The translations under genes and the position numbers were made by a program. A DNA stretch of 64,000 nucleotides, taken from positions 5,612,001-5,676,000 of the forward strand of contig NZ_LT629791.1 in assembly GCF_900105925.1 (NCBI RefSeq). Direction: 5' to 3'. The stretch's first letter is position 1. Each line of letters begins with the position of its first letter. Source of the DNA: Jiangella alkaliphila (lineage in GTDB: Bacteria > Actinomycetota > Actinomycetes > Jiangellales > Jiangellaceae). The notes under the pieces are model-generated. The model had not been told where the DNA came from, made no database searches, and saw only the letters and a list, made by a program, of their open reading frames with translations. Of this stretch, positions 1-9,549 are shown one piece after another.

Positions 1-1
1 C

Positions 2-55
2 GGCACGTCCGGTGAGGCGGCCCGGCAGCGGTATGGCAAGCTGATCGCCGCCTGA
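2..55 (+). CDS. 3' end of an unidentified gene
   Basis: An open frame enters from the left edge and ends at TGA 53-55. It reads GTSGEAARQRYGKLIAA and has the G/C-ending codons typical of this genome. Only 17 residues are visible, so no family can be assigned. A short gap separates it from the aminotransferase downstream on the same strand. Confidence 0.35.
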   Translation, partial: GTSGEAARQRYGKLIAA

Positions 56-254
56 CGATGACGGGCTGATGTCACAGCCGTCACATTCGTGCGCATCGAG
101 CGGAATCGGTTGTGCCGCGGATCACCACTGGGCACCCTGGAGTGATCCACTTCACTGGGGACTGACGTCGAACCGTGCGGTCGGCCGGAACAGCCGAGCC
201 TCGGCGGGGCACGTCTGTGTCCCCGACCTCTCGCGTCCGGAGCTGACGTCCGCC

Positions 255-1547
255 ATGTCCGTCCCTGTGTCCCCGACCCTCGCCCTCAACGAAGCCCTGG
301 CGGACAAGCGCCGCCACGGCCTGCCGGTCCTGCCGCTCGGGTTCGGTGAGGCCGGGCTGCCGGTGCACCCGGCGTTGCGTGAGGCGCTGGCGATCGGGAG
401 CAGCCGGAATGCGTACGGCCCGGTGGCGGGGACGGCGGATCTGCGCGAGGCGGCGGCCGGCTACTGGACGCGCCGCGGCCTGCCCACGGACCCGGGGCTC
501 GTCGTGGCCGGCCCCGGCAGCAAGCCGCTGCTGTACGGGCTGCTCCTCGCCCTCGGCGGCGACATCGTCGCGCCGTCTCCGGGCTGGGTGAGCTACCGGG
601 CACAGGCGCGGCTGACCGGTCACCGGCCCATTCATGTGCCGACGGTGCCGGGTCAGGGCGGCGTGCCGCGACCCGACCTCGTCGCCGACGCCGTGCGCGC
701 GGCGCGAGCGGCCGGGCGCACGGTCCGCAGCCTCGTCGTCACGACGCCGGACAACCCGACCGGCGACGTCGCGTCGCGCGGCACCATCGAGCAGATCGCC
801 GACGTGGCCCGCGAGCTGGACCTCGCCATCGTCTCCAACGAGATCTACCGCGACCTCGTCCACCACCCCAGCACGTTCGTGCACAGCCCGGCCGAGTTCG
901 CGCCGGAGCGGACGATCGTCACCACCGGCCTCTCGAAGAGCCTGGCCCTGTGCGGCTGGCGGCTCGGCGTCATGCGGCTACCGGACAGCCCGCTCGGCCA
1001 GTCGCTGCTGGCCGACGTCCTGGGCGTCGCCAGCGAGGTGTGGTCCAGCCCGGCGGCGCCGGTCCAGTACGCCGCCGCCTACGCGTTCGGCGAGCCGGAG
1101 GAGCTGACCGAGCGGGTCGAGCGCAGCCGCCGCCTCCACGGCGCCGTCGTCCGGGCCGTCGCGGACCGGCTGCAGCGCGCGGGCGCCGTCGTCCCGACTC
1201 CGCGAGCCGGCTTCTACCTCTACCCGGACTTCGGCGGCTGGAGCGGCTACCTCGAGCGTGAACACGGCATCACGACCGGCCGGCAGCTGGCGGCCCACCT
1301 GCTGGACACGTACGGACTCGCCGGGCTGCCCGCCGCGGACTTCGAGGGCGGCCACGACGCGCTGCGGCTGCGTCTGGCGACCAGCCTCCTGTACGGCGAC
1401 ACCGACGTGCAGCGCTACGCCGCCCTCGCCGCCGACGACCCGACGCGGCTGCCCTGGATCCGGGCGCACCTCGACCGCCTCGACGAGATCCTCACCGACC
1501 TCGCCCAGCACGCCGACCCGATCCAGGCCCGCGGCTGGGCCTGCTGA
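255..1547 (+). CDS. Pyridoxal-phosphate-dependent aminotransferase, class I/II
   Basis: A 430-residue fold-type I aminotransferase that transfers an amino group through PLP; the substrate is not evident. Visible motifs are the substrate-loop TTPDNPTGD, SNEIYRDLV, and the PLP-lysine region TTGLSKSLALCGWRLGVM, with a C-terminal Arg in RLRLATSLLYG that should bind the carboxylate. The open frame extends 62 codons upstream, but that stretch lacks family similarity, so I start at ATG 255, where the protein reads MSVPVSPTLALNE. It converges on xerC. The length fits the family. It could be an aspartate/aromatic or MocR-derived enzyme; only the general class is secure. Confidence 0.85.
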   Translation: MSVPVSPTLALNEALADKRRHGLPVLPLGFGEAGLPVHPALREALAIGSSRNAYGPVAGTADLREAAAGYWTRRGLPTDPGLVVAGPGSKPLLYGLLLALGGDIVAPSPGWVSYRAQARLTGHRPIHVPTVPGQGGVPRPDLVADAVRAARAAGRTVRSLVVTTPDNPTGDVASRGTIEQIADVARELDLAIVSNEIYRDLVHHPSTFVHSPAEFAPERTIVTTGLSKSLALCGWRLGVMRLPDSPLGQSLLADVLGVASEVWSSPAAPVQYAAAYAFGEPEELTERVERSRRLHGAVVRAVADRLQRAGAVVPTPRAGFYLYPDFGGWSGYLEREHGITTGRQLAAHLLDTYGLAGLPAADFEGGHDALRLRLATSLLYGDTDVQRYAALAADDPTRLPWIRAHLDRLDEILTDLAQHADPIQARGWAC

Positions 1548-1696
1548 CCCGGGCTCTTCACCCAAACGCTGCCCCCGGTCCCCGTCTGCGCGAGGCGGCC
1601 GGTGACGACCCGGCCGGACTTGCCGATGCGGCTCGTTCCCGGATCCCGCGCCGGACGCCGTCTCCGCGGGACGCCGGCGACGCGACCGGGTCCGGG

Positions 1697-2626
1697 TCAC
1701 GCGCGCGGGTGCGCCTGCTTGTAGGCCTTGCGCAGCCGGTCGACCGAGACGTGCGTGTAGATCTGCGTCGTGCCGAGCGAGGCGTGGCCGAGCAGCTCCT
1801 GGACGCTGCGCAGGTCGGCGCCGCCCTCCAGGAGGTGCGTCGCGGCGGTGTGACGGAGCCCGTGTGGCCCGAGGTCGGGAGCGCCTGGCACAGCCTGCAG
1901 CCGCCGATGCACGACCGTGCGGGCGGCGCGCTGGTCGAGCCGGCTGCCGCGTACGCCGACGAACAGTGCGGGACCGGCGGCGGGCGTGAGCAGGCGCGGC
2001 CGACCGACCCGCAGCCAGGCATCCAGCGCCTCGGCCGCGGGCACCCCGTAGGGCACGGTCCGCTCCTTCCGGCCCTTGCCGAGGACGCGCACGACCCGCC
2101 GCCCGTCGTCGAGGTCGTCGACGTCCAGGCCGACCAGTTCGCCGACCCGGATGCCGGTCGCGTACAGCAGCTCCAGCAACGCATGGTCGCGAAGGTTCAC
2201 CGGATCGCCGTCCGATGCGTCGTCGGCGGCCGCGTCCATCAACATCGCGGCCTCGCCCGCCCGCAGCACCTCGGGCAGCGCCCGCCGCGCTTTCGGCGTC
2301 GCGAGCGGTGCGCCGACGTCCTCGCTCAGGAGTCCGGTGCGGTGCGCCCACGCCGTGAAGACCCGCGCCGCCGACGAGCGCCGGGCCAGCGTCGCGCGCG
2401 ACCGGCCGAGCGTGCTCTGCCGCGCCAGCCAGCTGCGCAGGGTCGCGAGGTCGAGCTGGCCGACCTCGGTGCGCCCGAGCTTCGCCACGTGACCCATCAG
2501 CGCCGCGACGTCGCCGGTGTAGGCACGGATCGTGTGCTCGGACCGGTTTCGCTCCGCCGCCAGGTGCCGGGCGAACTCCACGACCGCGCCGGCCAGCGCC
2601 TCGGGCAGCTCCTCGTCGGCGTCCAT
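1697..2626 (-). CDS. xerC: Tyrosine recombinase XerC
   Basis: A 309-residue site-specific recombinase that, with XerD, resolves chromosome dimers at dif. The N-terminal SAM-like core-binding domain covers about residues 10-105 and the catalytic domain 115-309. Catalytic residues are Arg160 (GIRVGEL), Lys184, His255 and Arg258 ([12 protein letters not shown]), His281 (LLGHASLG) and nucleophile Tyr290 (IYTHVS). The frame extends 45 codons upstream, but homology starts at ATG 2626. It follows dprA on the same strand, the usual actinobacterial order, except that a dodecin gene lies between them. I see no integrase-like genes nearby, so this is housekeeping Xer rather than a phage integrase. Confidence 0.93.
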   Translation of the reverse strand: MDADEELPEALAGAVVEFARHLAAERNRSEHTIRAYTGDVAALMGHVAKLGRTEVGQLDLATLRSWLARQSTLGRSRATLARRSSAARVFTAWAHRTGLLSEDVGAPLATPKARRALPEVLRAGEAAMLMDAAADDASDGDPVNLRDHALLELLYATGIRVGELVGLDVDDLDDGRRVVRVLGKGRKERTVPYGVPAAEALDAWLRVGRPRLLTPAAGPALFVGVRGSRLDQRAARTVVHRRLQAVPGAPDLGPHGLRHTAATHLLEGGADLRSVQELLGHASLGTTQIYTHVSVDRLRKAYKQAHPRA

Positions 2627-2782
2627 GCCTCCAGGATCACCCGACGACGCGCCCCGCGGGCCGCCGCCACGCGGGCGAGCGGCACGCGCGTAGCGGACGA
2701 CGGGTCCTGCGGGTCGCCACCACGCGCACGACAGCTGGTGCCGGCCCCCACCGGCCGGCACCGCCGTCGAGCCGCAGCGTCG

Positions 2783-2989
2783 TCAGTCGTCGAGGATGAA
2801 GGTGACCTCCATGGCCACCTGGTAGGCGACGATCTGGCCGTCGCGGATCTCGACCTTCTGGTCCTTGATCCAGGCGCCTGAAACGTTGCGCAGCGTCTGG
2901 TTGGCCCGGGCGATGCCCGCGCGGACCGCGTCGTCGAAACTCGTCTCGGAGCGAGCGCTGATGTTGGTGATGCGTGCGACAGAGCCCAT
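2783..2989 (-). CDS. Dodecin (flavin-binding dodecameric storage protein)
   Basis: A 68-residue protein matching the dodecin family in length and sequence: it starts MGSVARITNISARSETSFDD, has a central helix with IARANQTLRNVSGAW, and ends VAYQVAMEVTFILDD. Dodecins form hollow dodecamers that bind FMN, riboflavin or CoA in the cytoplasm and are thought to buffer flavins. The Trp in the VSGAWIKDQ segment is the residue that stacks on flavin in characterised members. It lies between dprA and xerC on the same strand, an insertion into an otherwise conserved gene pair. Confidence 0.9.
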   Translation of the reverse strand: MGSVARITNISARSETSFDDAVRAGIARANQTLRNVSGAWIKDQKVEIRDGQIVAYQVAMEVTFILDD

Positions 2990-3068
2990 GTGCGGTTCCC
3001 CTCTCTCCGTCGGCGCCGCCGGATGGCCTGGCGCCCCGTTCCGTCCATGCTTACCCCTTCCAGCCTGG

Positions 3069-4244
3069 TCATGTGCGGGTTTCCAGCGGACTGATCGTCG
3101 AACCGAGGCGCCAGCCGCCGTCCTCGCGGGTGACCCAGCCGACGGCCGCCAGCTCGCGCAGCGACGTCGCGACTGTGCGGGCGGGCAGGCCGGTTCGCCG
3201 GGCGAGGCCGGCGACGGTCTCGAGCGCGTCGGCGTACATCCGCTCGCGGACCATCAGGTGAACCGGGAGCAGGTCGTCGATGGGCCGGGTCTCGCGCTCG
3301 GGGTCGGGCGGCATGTGGTCGCCGAGCCGGCCGATCGCCTCGAGCACGTCGGCGACGCCGGTGACCAGCGTTCCGGCGCCGTTGCGCACGAGTGTGTGGC
3401 AGCCGGCGGAGAGGTCCGACGTGATCGGCCCGGGCACGACGAGGGTCTCGCGGCTCAGCTTCTGCGTCCACGTCGCCGTGCTGAGCGCGCCCGACCGCGG
3501 CGCCGCCTCGACGACGACGGTGCCGGCGCTCAGGGCGGCGATGATGCGGTTGCGGGCGAGGAACCAGGCCCGCAACGGCCGGCTGCCCGGCGGCACCTCG
3601 CTGACGATCAGCCCGTCGGCCGCGATGCGCTCGAGCAGCTGGGCGTGGGTTCGCGGGTACGGGACGTCGACGCCGCAGGCGAGCACGGCGATGGTCTCGC
3701 CGCCGACGCCGAGGGCGCCCCGGTGGGCGGCGGCGTCGATGCCGTACGCGGCGCCGGAGACGACCGTCCGTCCGGCCAGCGCGAGATCGGTCGCCAGGTC
3801 GGACGCGACCCGCGCGCCGTACCGGGAACAGGCGCGCGACCCGACGACCGCGACCGCCGACTCCGCCAGCGCCGCGAGGTCGCCGTCGCCGTAGAGCCAC
3901 AGCCCGAGCGGCGGCGGGACCCTGTCGCCGTAGTCGAGCGTGACCGCCATGTCGTCCAGTGGCGCCGGCCAGCCCGGCTCACTGGGGCACAGGTACTGGA
4001 TGCCGAGCTGCTCCGCCCGCTCCAGCAGCTCCCCTCCGTCGACGTGTTCGGCGCGCCGCCGCGACGTCCGGGACCGGTCGAGGGCGTCGTCGCCGCCGAG
4101 GACGGCCTGCCAGGTCGCCTCGGCGCCGGCATCGCGCACCCGCAGGGCGATCCGTTCATCGCCGGGCTCGGTGACGGCGGACAGCGCGGCCCGGGCAGCG
4201 CGATCGGCGGACGACACGGTCACGCGGACCCGCTCGACGCTCAT
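3069..4244 (-). CDS. dprA: DNA-processing protein DprA
   Basis: A 391-residue DprA/Smf protein, which binds incoming single-stranded DNA and loads RecA during transformation; in actinobacteria the role is little studied. The Rossmann-like core is clear: AVVGSRACSRYG (Gly-Ser-Arg phosphate-binding loop), VSGAAYGIDAAAHRGAL, GVDVPYPRTHAQL, FLARNRIIAALS and PRSGALSTA. A C-terminal winged helix follows (GLARRTGLPARTVATSLREL). The longer open frame upstream is an out-of-frame reading of yifB; the true start is ATG 4244, which overlaps the yifB stop in an ATGA. It is therefore translationally coupled to a gene that is itself truncated. Confidence 0.93.
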   Translation of the reverse strand: MSVERVRVTVSSADRAARAALSAVTEPGDERIALRVRDAGAEATWQAVLGGDDALDRSRTSRRRAEHVDGGELLERAEQLGIQYLCPSEPGWPAPLDDMAVTLDYGDRVPPPLGLWLYGDGDLAALAESAVAVVGSRACSRYGARVASDLATDLALAGRTVVSGAAYGIDAAAHRGALGVGGETIAVLACGVDVPYPRTHAQLLERIAADGLIVSEVPPGSRPLRAWFLARNRIIAALSAGTVVVEAAPRSGALSTATWTQKLSRETLVVPGPITSDLSAGCHTLVRNGAGTLVTGVADVLEAIGRLGDHMPPDPERETRPIDDLLPVHLMVRERMYADALETVAGLARRTGLPARTVATSLRELAAVGWVTREDGGWRLGSTISPLETRT

Positions 4245-4861
4245 GCGGCCTCCCCCAGCCGGAACGAGAGCGCTCTGAGCACGTCGTCGGCGGTGGGCCG
4301 GTCGCGGCCGGCGAGATCCGCGATGGTCCACGCCACCCGCAGCACTCGGTCGACGCCGCGGAGGGTGAGGCTGCCGTCGCGGACCCGCGCGAACGCCGGC
4401 GCCGTGACGGCGGCCGGGAGCTTCAGCTCGCGCCGCAGGTACGGGCCGGGCAGCTCGCCGTTGCAGCGCCACGGGGTGCCGCGCAGCCGCCGTTCCTGGC
4501 GGGCCCGGGCCTCGGCGACGCGGTCGGCCACCACCTTGCTGGCCTCGGCGGCGACGTCGAGGTCGGCCATGGTGGGCGCGTCGACGTTGGCGCGGATGTC
4601 GACGCGGTCGCGGACCGGGCCGGACAGCCGCTGGCCGTACCGCCGGACGGCGTCGGGCCTGCAGGTGCACTCGCGGACCGTGCTGCCGAAGTTGCCGCAG
4701 GGACACGGATTCTGCGCCATGACCAGCTGGAAGCGGGCCGGAAACACCGACGCCGCCTCGGAACGGGCCAGCGTGAGGGTGCCGCTCTCGAGCGGCTGAC
4801 GGAGCGCGTCGAGCGCGCGAGCCTGGAACTCCGGCGCCTCGTCGCCAGATCGAAAGTACAC
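4241..4861 (-). pseudogene. yifB/comM Mg-chelatase-like ATPase, C-terminal fragment
   Basis: The 206 residues match the C-terminal part of YifB/ComM AAA+ proteins: DEAPEFQARALDALRQPLES, the four-cysteine cluster around NPCPCGNFGSTVRECTCRPD, YGQRLSGPVRDRVDI, and the terminal helical domain with LRGVDRVLRVAWTIADL. Full-length relatives are about 500 residues. Here the ChlI-type N-terminal domain and Walker A are missing. The sequence changes abruptly just before the Walker B acidic residues: relatives read LFLDEAPEF and this gene reads YFRSGDEAPEF. I infer a rearrangement junction near 4845. The product cannot bind ATP normally. The ATGA overlap with dprA is kept. Confidence 0.85.
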
Positions 4862-5444
4862 CCCGATCGTGGACGCATTCTAGCCTAAGCAGCCGCTGGC
4901 TCACGACCTTCAGGATGGAGGCACTGAGTCGGCCGGGCGGACGGCTAGGCCAGCGCCTCGAACCTGTACTACCGCCTTAGAGGGCGGCACGCTCGCTCCG
5001 GCACAGTAGTCGCTGACCTGCACCAACGCAGCCATCCCTTGATCACGTTGCCGACTTGGATACGTATTCGCCACGGGATGACCGGCGAGCGTCGTCGACA
5101 GTTGGCGTCGGCCACCGACAGAGGGATACCAGCGTTCGTTCGGCACCGGCCGGGTCGAAGCCACCCAGCCGAGCGTCTTTCAGCCGACGAGACGACCGAC
5201 ATCGGCCACGAGACCGGCACCACGGTCACCCCCTGACTACACACCGGTGACCAGCCGGTTCACCGCAGATCCACTGAGTGCAGATCGACCTCGGGACCCG
5301 ACGACCACGACCACCTCATCGACCCGGAGGAGCGCATCCGCGTCGCGATGGCCCGGCAATAGGGCCCGGCGTCGTCGGTCCTGGTGACCGTCTTCATCCG
5401 GTTCGGGTGATGCACCTCACCGTCGGTGGTGGTCGATTGAGCAG
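4862..5444. other. Non-coding stretch beyond the yifB breakpoint
   Basis: I see no convincing gene in these 580 bases. Short frames exist on both strands, but none has the third-position bias or a recognisable motif. Base composition between about 4870 and 5280 looks less GC-rich than the flanking genes. Around 5298-5360 a plus-strand frame reads DDHDHLIDPEERIRVAMARQ before a TAG, which looks like the tail of a lost gene. The genes expected upstream of yifB in actinobacteria (yraN, rnhB) are absent. Confidence 0.5.
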
Positions 5445-6713
5445 GTGACAGGGCTCGCCGTGCTCGCCGTGGTGTTCATCGGCTACTCCGCCGTGGCGGC
5501 TCGCCTGGGACGTTGGTCGATCACCGCGCCGATGGTGTTCATCACGGCGGGCGCCCTGGTCGGCCCACACGGCTTCGGCATCCTGGACATGGCGACCGAC
5601 CTCGAGGCGGTCAAGATCATCGCTGAGGTGACGCTCGCCTTGATCCTCTTCGCGGATGCCTCAACGCTCAGGTGGTCAGAGGTGCGCCTCGATGCGAGCC
5701 TTCCGGCACGGTTGCTGGTGCTCGGGTTTCCGCTCACAGTCCTCGCCGGCATGCTGGCCGGATGGTGGCTCATGCCCGCCGCCGGCTGGGCCGCCGCGGC
5801 GTTGGCGGCCAGCATGCTCGCCCCCACCGATGCCGCCCTCGGTCTCGGAGTCTTCACCGACCGCTCGGTCCCGGCACGGATCCGGCGTGCGCTCAACGTC
5901 GAGAGCGGTCTGAACGACGGGCTGGCCACCCCGCTGGTGACACTCTTCCTCGCGGTCGTGGTCGCCGAGGAGGGCGCCGGGCCGGACGGCTGGCTCGCCG
6001 AGTCCGCCCGCGAGCTGGGCATCGCGGTTGTCGTGAGTGCGGTGGTCGGTCTCGGAGCCGGACGCCTCGTCTCCGATGCCCGGCGGCGCGGGTGGACCTC
6101 GCCGGTGTCAGAGCAGCTGGCGGTGCTGGCAACGGCGCTGCTGTCGTACGCTGCCGCCGTCGCGGCAGGCGGCAACGGCTTCGTGGCCGCGTTCGTCGCC
6201 GGCATCCTCTTCGCCGCCGCGTCCGCGGGTCGGTTGCATCAGGCCACCGAGTTCACCGAGGACCTCGGGCTGTTCACTTCGTACCTGATCTGGGCGCTGT
6301 TCGGCGCGTTGCTCGTGGCCGCGGTGCTGACCCACGACATTCATCCGTCCGCCATCGTCTATGCCCTGGTCAGCCTCCCTCTGGTGCGGATGGTGCCGGT
6401 GGCCATGGCGTTGGCGGGAACCGGGCTCAGACCCGTCTCGGTCGCGTTCATGGGCTGGTTCGGCCCGAGAGGCCTGGCATCGGTGCTGTTCACGCTCATC
6501 GCCCACGAGTCGTTGGAGACCGGCGGGTTGGCCTCGGAGCGGCTCATCGAGGTGGCCACATGGACCATTCTGCTGTCGGTAGTCGCCCATGGCCTGACGG
6601 CCGGCCCGCTGGCGGCAGCCTACGGACGAGCCGTCACCGAATCCGCGGCCGAGCACCGCGGACCGACACTCGAGACGGAGACCCGAGTCCGACGCAGCCT
6701 GTCGGCCAGGTGA
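5445..6713 (+). CDS. CPA1-family cation/proton antiporter (NhaP-like)
   Basis: A 422-residue polytopic membrane protein with about 12 hydrophobic segments, exchanging Na+ or K+ for protons. The CPA1 signature is the Asn-Asp pair in LNVESGLNDGLATPL, the ion-binding site of electroneutral NhaP-type exchangers. Other family segments are ASMLAPTDAALGLGVF and MGWFGPRGLASVLFTLIA. It has a GTG start. The C-terminus is short and lacks TrkA-N or RCK domains. It stands alone, convergent with the sulfatase gene. Ion specificity cannot be told from sequence. Confidence 0.88.
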   Translation: MTGLAVLAVVFIGYSAVAARLGRWSITAPMVFITAGALVGPHGFGILDMATDLEAVKIIAEVTLALILFADASTLRWSEVRLDASLPARLLVLGFPLTVLAGMLAGWWLMPAAGWAAAALAASMLAPTDAALGLGVFTDRSVPARIRRALNVESGLNDGLATPLVTLFLAVVVAEEGAGPDGWLAESARELGIAVVVSAVVGLGAGRLVSDARRRGWTSPVSEQLAVLATALLSYAAAVAAGGNGFVAAFVAGILFAAASAGRLHQATEFTEDLGLFTSYLIWALFGALLVAAVLTHDIHPSAIVYALVSLPLVRMVPVAMALAGTGLRPVSVAFMGWFGPRGLASVLFTLIAHESLETGGLASERLIEVATWTILLSVVAHGLTAGPLAAAYGRAVTESAAEHRGPTLETETRVRRSLSAR

Positions 6714-6837
6714 GGTTGTCGCCGTTGGCGAACACTCCGCCCGGGCGCGGCGGCTCGCCGAACTGGCGGCGGCACTGCTCGTTGAAACGCGGACGCGACT
6801 TGCCATGGGTCAGCTGCGACAGGGTCGGTCGCCGGAG

Positions 6838-9123
6838 TCATTTGGCCTGCACGGTGACCTTCTTCAGGGTTCCGGTGAAGGCGAAGGGGGTTCGGTAGGT
6901 CGGTGAGATGGGTGTTCCCCAGTCTTCGCCGACGTCGAAGGTGTCGTCGGTGGAGAAGTAGACCGGGACGGTTCGCTCGATCCGGCCCTCTCCCACGGGC
7001 TTGCCGTTGACGGTCAGGGTGCCGGTGCCGCCCTTGCCGGGGCCGCCGCCGTCGTAGGCGAAGTCGAAGATGATGGTGCACGGCCCGGTGGGGAGCGGCT
7101 CGGTGGCGGTGATGGTGTAGCGGTGCAGGCCCAGGTAGTTGTAGTGGAAGGTCGGCCGGCCGTCGACCACCAGGAGCGCGTAGCCGCCGGTCTCTCCGCC
7201 GAGGGTGACCAGGGTGCCTTCGGCATCACCGTGGGGGTTGTCGATCTCGGCGGTCAGCGAGAACGATCGGTTCTTGATGTTGATGACGGCGTCTTCGGCG
7301 AGGCGGATGGTGCCGGGGCCGTAGCTGGCCTGGTCACCGTGGACGAGCTTGGGCCGGTCGGCGGTGAGTAGTGCCATCGCGTTGTCCGCCAGCGGGTAGA
7401 CGTTGTACCGACGGGCCTCGCGGTCGAACAGGGCCCGCAGTTCCTCGAGCTTGTCCGGGCGCCGGGCTGCCAGGTCGGTGGCCTGGCCGAAGTCGGCGCG
7501 CATGTCGTAGAGCTCCCAGACGTCCTGGTCGTACGGCACGGTGGTCTTGGCGAAGGACACGCCGTCGACGCCGTGGCGGGTGCCGGCCCACCAGCCGTCG
7601 TGGTAGATCGCCCGGCCGCCGAGCAGCTCGAAGTACTGCGTCGTGTGCCGGTCGGCGGCGTCCGGGTCGTCGAAGGTGTAGAGCATGCTCACACCTTCCA
7701 TCGGCCTCTGGTCGATGCCGTTGACGCGGACCGGCTCGGGCACGCCGACGCATTCCAGGATGGTCGGGGCGATGTCGTTGAGGTGGTGGAACTGTCGGCG
7801 GATGCCGCCGCCGTCGCTGATCCGCGCCGGCCAGGAGATGACGGCCGCGGTGCTGCAGCCGCCGCCGGAGGTGACCTCCTTGCCGTAGGTGAACGGGGTG
7901 GAGGTGGCGTAGGCCCAGGCGGCGGGGTAGCTGCCGTGCGACTCCGGGGTGCCGAACGCGTCGATCTGCTCGACAAGGTCGTCGAGGGACTCCTGGACGC
8001 CGTTGAAGTAGCTCAGCTTGTTCATGGTGCCGTGCAGGCCGCCCTCGGGAGTGGGCCCATTGTCGCCGGCCAGGTAGATGATCAGCGTGTTGTCCGCGTC
8101 ACCGGTCTCCTCGATGGCGTCGATGATCCGGCCGATCTGGTGGTCGGTGAACTCGACAGCGCCGCAGAAGACCTCCATCCAGTGCGCCCCGACCTTCTGG
8201 TCGGCCTCGCTCAAGTCAGCCCAGGCCGGCAGCGCCGGCGGCGGTGTCGCCAGTCTGGTGCCGGCAGAGACGATCCCGAGCTCCTTCTGCCGTGCCAGGG
8301 TGCGTTCTCGCAGCACGTCATAGCCGTCGTCGAACCGGCCCCGGTACCTCTCGATCCACTCCGGCGGCACCCCGACCGGCGGCTTGTGCCCACTCGGGGC
8401 GTAGAAGGCCAGCCAGGGCTTCTCGGGATGGATGGACCTCTGCCGCTGGATGAAGGCGATGGTCTTGTCGGCCATGTCGGCTTCCAGGCTGTAGCCCTCC
8501 TCCGGCGTCGCCGGCGCCTGCACCGGGGTGCTGTTCTCCCACAGCGGCGGGTGCCACTGGCTCACCCCGGGGCCGAAGAACCCGTAGAAGTACTCCGCGC
8601 CCATACCGCCAGGCCACCGGTCGAACGGCCCCGCGGCGGTGATCTCGTGAATCGGAGTCAGATGGGTCTTGCCGACCCAGGCGGTGCCATAGCCGTTCTG
8701 CCGGAGGATCTCGAGCACGGTCGCGGCGCTGCGCGGGATGCTGGCGGTGTACCCCGGGAACCCGACAGAAGTCTCCGGAATGGCGCCCATGCCCACCGAG
8801 TGGCCGTTGCGCCCGGTCAGCAGGGCCGCGCGGGAAGCAGCGCAGACCGGCGAGGTGTGGAAGTTGGTGAACCGCAGTCCCCGATCCGCGAGCCGGTCGA
8901 ACACCGGCGTGTCGGCCGGGCCGCCGAACCCGCTCATGTGGCCGTAACCGATGTCATCACCCATGATCAGCAGCACGTTCGGCGCACCCTCCGGCGCCCG
9001 CAGCGGCATCGGGAAATCCGCCGTCGAGTCCTCCAGAGCCACCTCGATCCGGCCACCGAACGCCGGCTCCGGCGGCGGCAGCACCGTCCGATCGACCGCA
9101 CCCGGATTCGCACCGTCAACCAT
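6838..9123 (-). CDS. Arylsulfatase-type sulfatase
   Basis: A 761-residue alkaline-phosphatase-superfamily sulfatase that hydrolyses sulfate esters. Metal ligands are in NVLLIMGDDIGYGHMSG and the YLAGDNGPTPEGG segment. The modified-cysteine motif reads SPVCAASRAALLTGRNGHS: Cys-Ala-Ala-Ser-Arg, so the usual Pro of CxPxR is Ala. CxAxR still fits the broader formylglycine consensus. About 170 C-terminal residues after the catalytic domain form a beta-rich, probably lectin-like module. No signal peptide is visible, so it may be cytoplasmic. No formylglycine-generating enzyme lies in the window. It is a single-gene unit. Confidence 0.88.
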   Translation of the reverse strand: MVDGANPGAVDRTVLPPPEPAFGGRIEVALEDSTADFPMPLRAPEGAPNVLLIMGDDIGYGHMSGFGGPADTPVFDRLADRGLRFTNFHTSPVCAASRAALLTGRNGHSVGMGAIPETSVGFPGYTASIPRSAATVLEILRQNGYGTAWVGKTHLTPIHEITAAGPFDRWPGGMGAEYFYGFFGPGVSQWHPPLWENSTPVQAPATPEEGYSLEADMADKTIAFIQRQRSIHPEKPWLAFYAPSGHKPPVGVPPEWIERYRGRFDDGYDVLRERTLARQKELGIVSAGTRLATPPPALPAWADLSEADQKVGAHWMEVFCGAVEFTDHQIGRIIDAIEETGDADNTLIIYLAGDNGPTPEGGLHGTMNKLSYFNGVQESLDDLVEQIDAFGTPESHGSYPAAWAYATSTPFTYGKEVTSGGGCSTAAVISWPARISDGGGIRRQFHHLNDIAPTILECVGVPEPVRVNGIDQRPMEGVSMLYTFDDPDAADRHTTQYFELLGGRAIYHDGWWAGTRHGVDGVSFAKTTVPYDQDVWELYDMRADFGQATDLAARRPDKLEELRALFDREARRYNVYPLADNAMALLTADRPKLVHGDQASYGPGTIRLAEDAVINIKNRSFSLTAEIDNPHGDAEGTLVTLGGETGGYALLVVDGRPTFHYNYLGLHRYTITATEPLPTGPCTIIFDFAYDGGGPGKGGTGTLTVNGKPVGEGRIERTVPVYFSTDDTFDVGEDWGTPISPTYRTPFAFTGTLKKVTVQAK

Positions 9124-9549
9124 GACCCGCTCCTCGCCTGCTCGCGATCACACCCGCCATGACATCGTGACCCGCGAACCCGCCCGACGCCTCACACAGA
9201 CCGGGTGACGCCGATGCCCAACCGCGGGCCGAACCTGCACCGTCCCCCTGTGATGTCGGCAAATTCCAGCCAAGCGCGAACGGCCCAGAGTCGAGGACGC
9301 CCGGACCGACGAAAGAACCCCGCACCTGCGATTCCGCAGTTGAGAGCACTTGCTGGAACGAGGCGCAAAGCTGCACGCCAACGAATTCGCCGCGACGGAC
9401 TTCGGTCGCAGCGCATTCCGAGCGCGCGCACCCACGATCTCGACACGGACGACGCGCACACGGGGTGCACATCGTGGTCGGTCGATCTCGGGTGGGGCGC
9501 CCATGCGCGAGGTGAACGACGCCCGTGGGCGGATAGGCCGTGACGCCCG
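9124..9549. other. Intergenic, no gene recognised
   Basis: About 425 bases between the 5' end of the sulfatase gene and the 3' end of the TetR gene. Frames run through on both strands, but the two readings have equal, weak codon bias and no family motif. It presumably contains the sulfatase promoter. I see no strong dyad. Confidence 0.4.

Noticed and set aside
1697-2626. xerC as an integrase of a mobile element
   Set aside because: Its place next to dprA and its sequence fit the housekeeping recombinase; no att-like repeats were found.
2865-4799. Long plus-strand frame of 644 codons
   Set aside because: It is the complement of dprA and yifB; composition is Arg/Gly/Ala-rich with no family motif.
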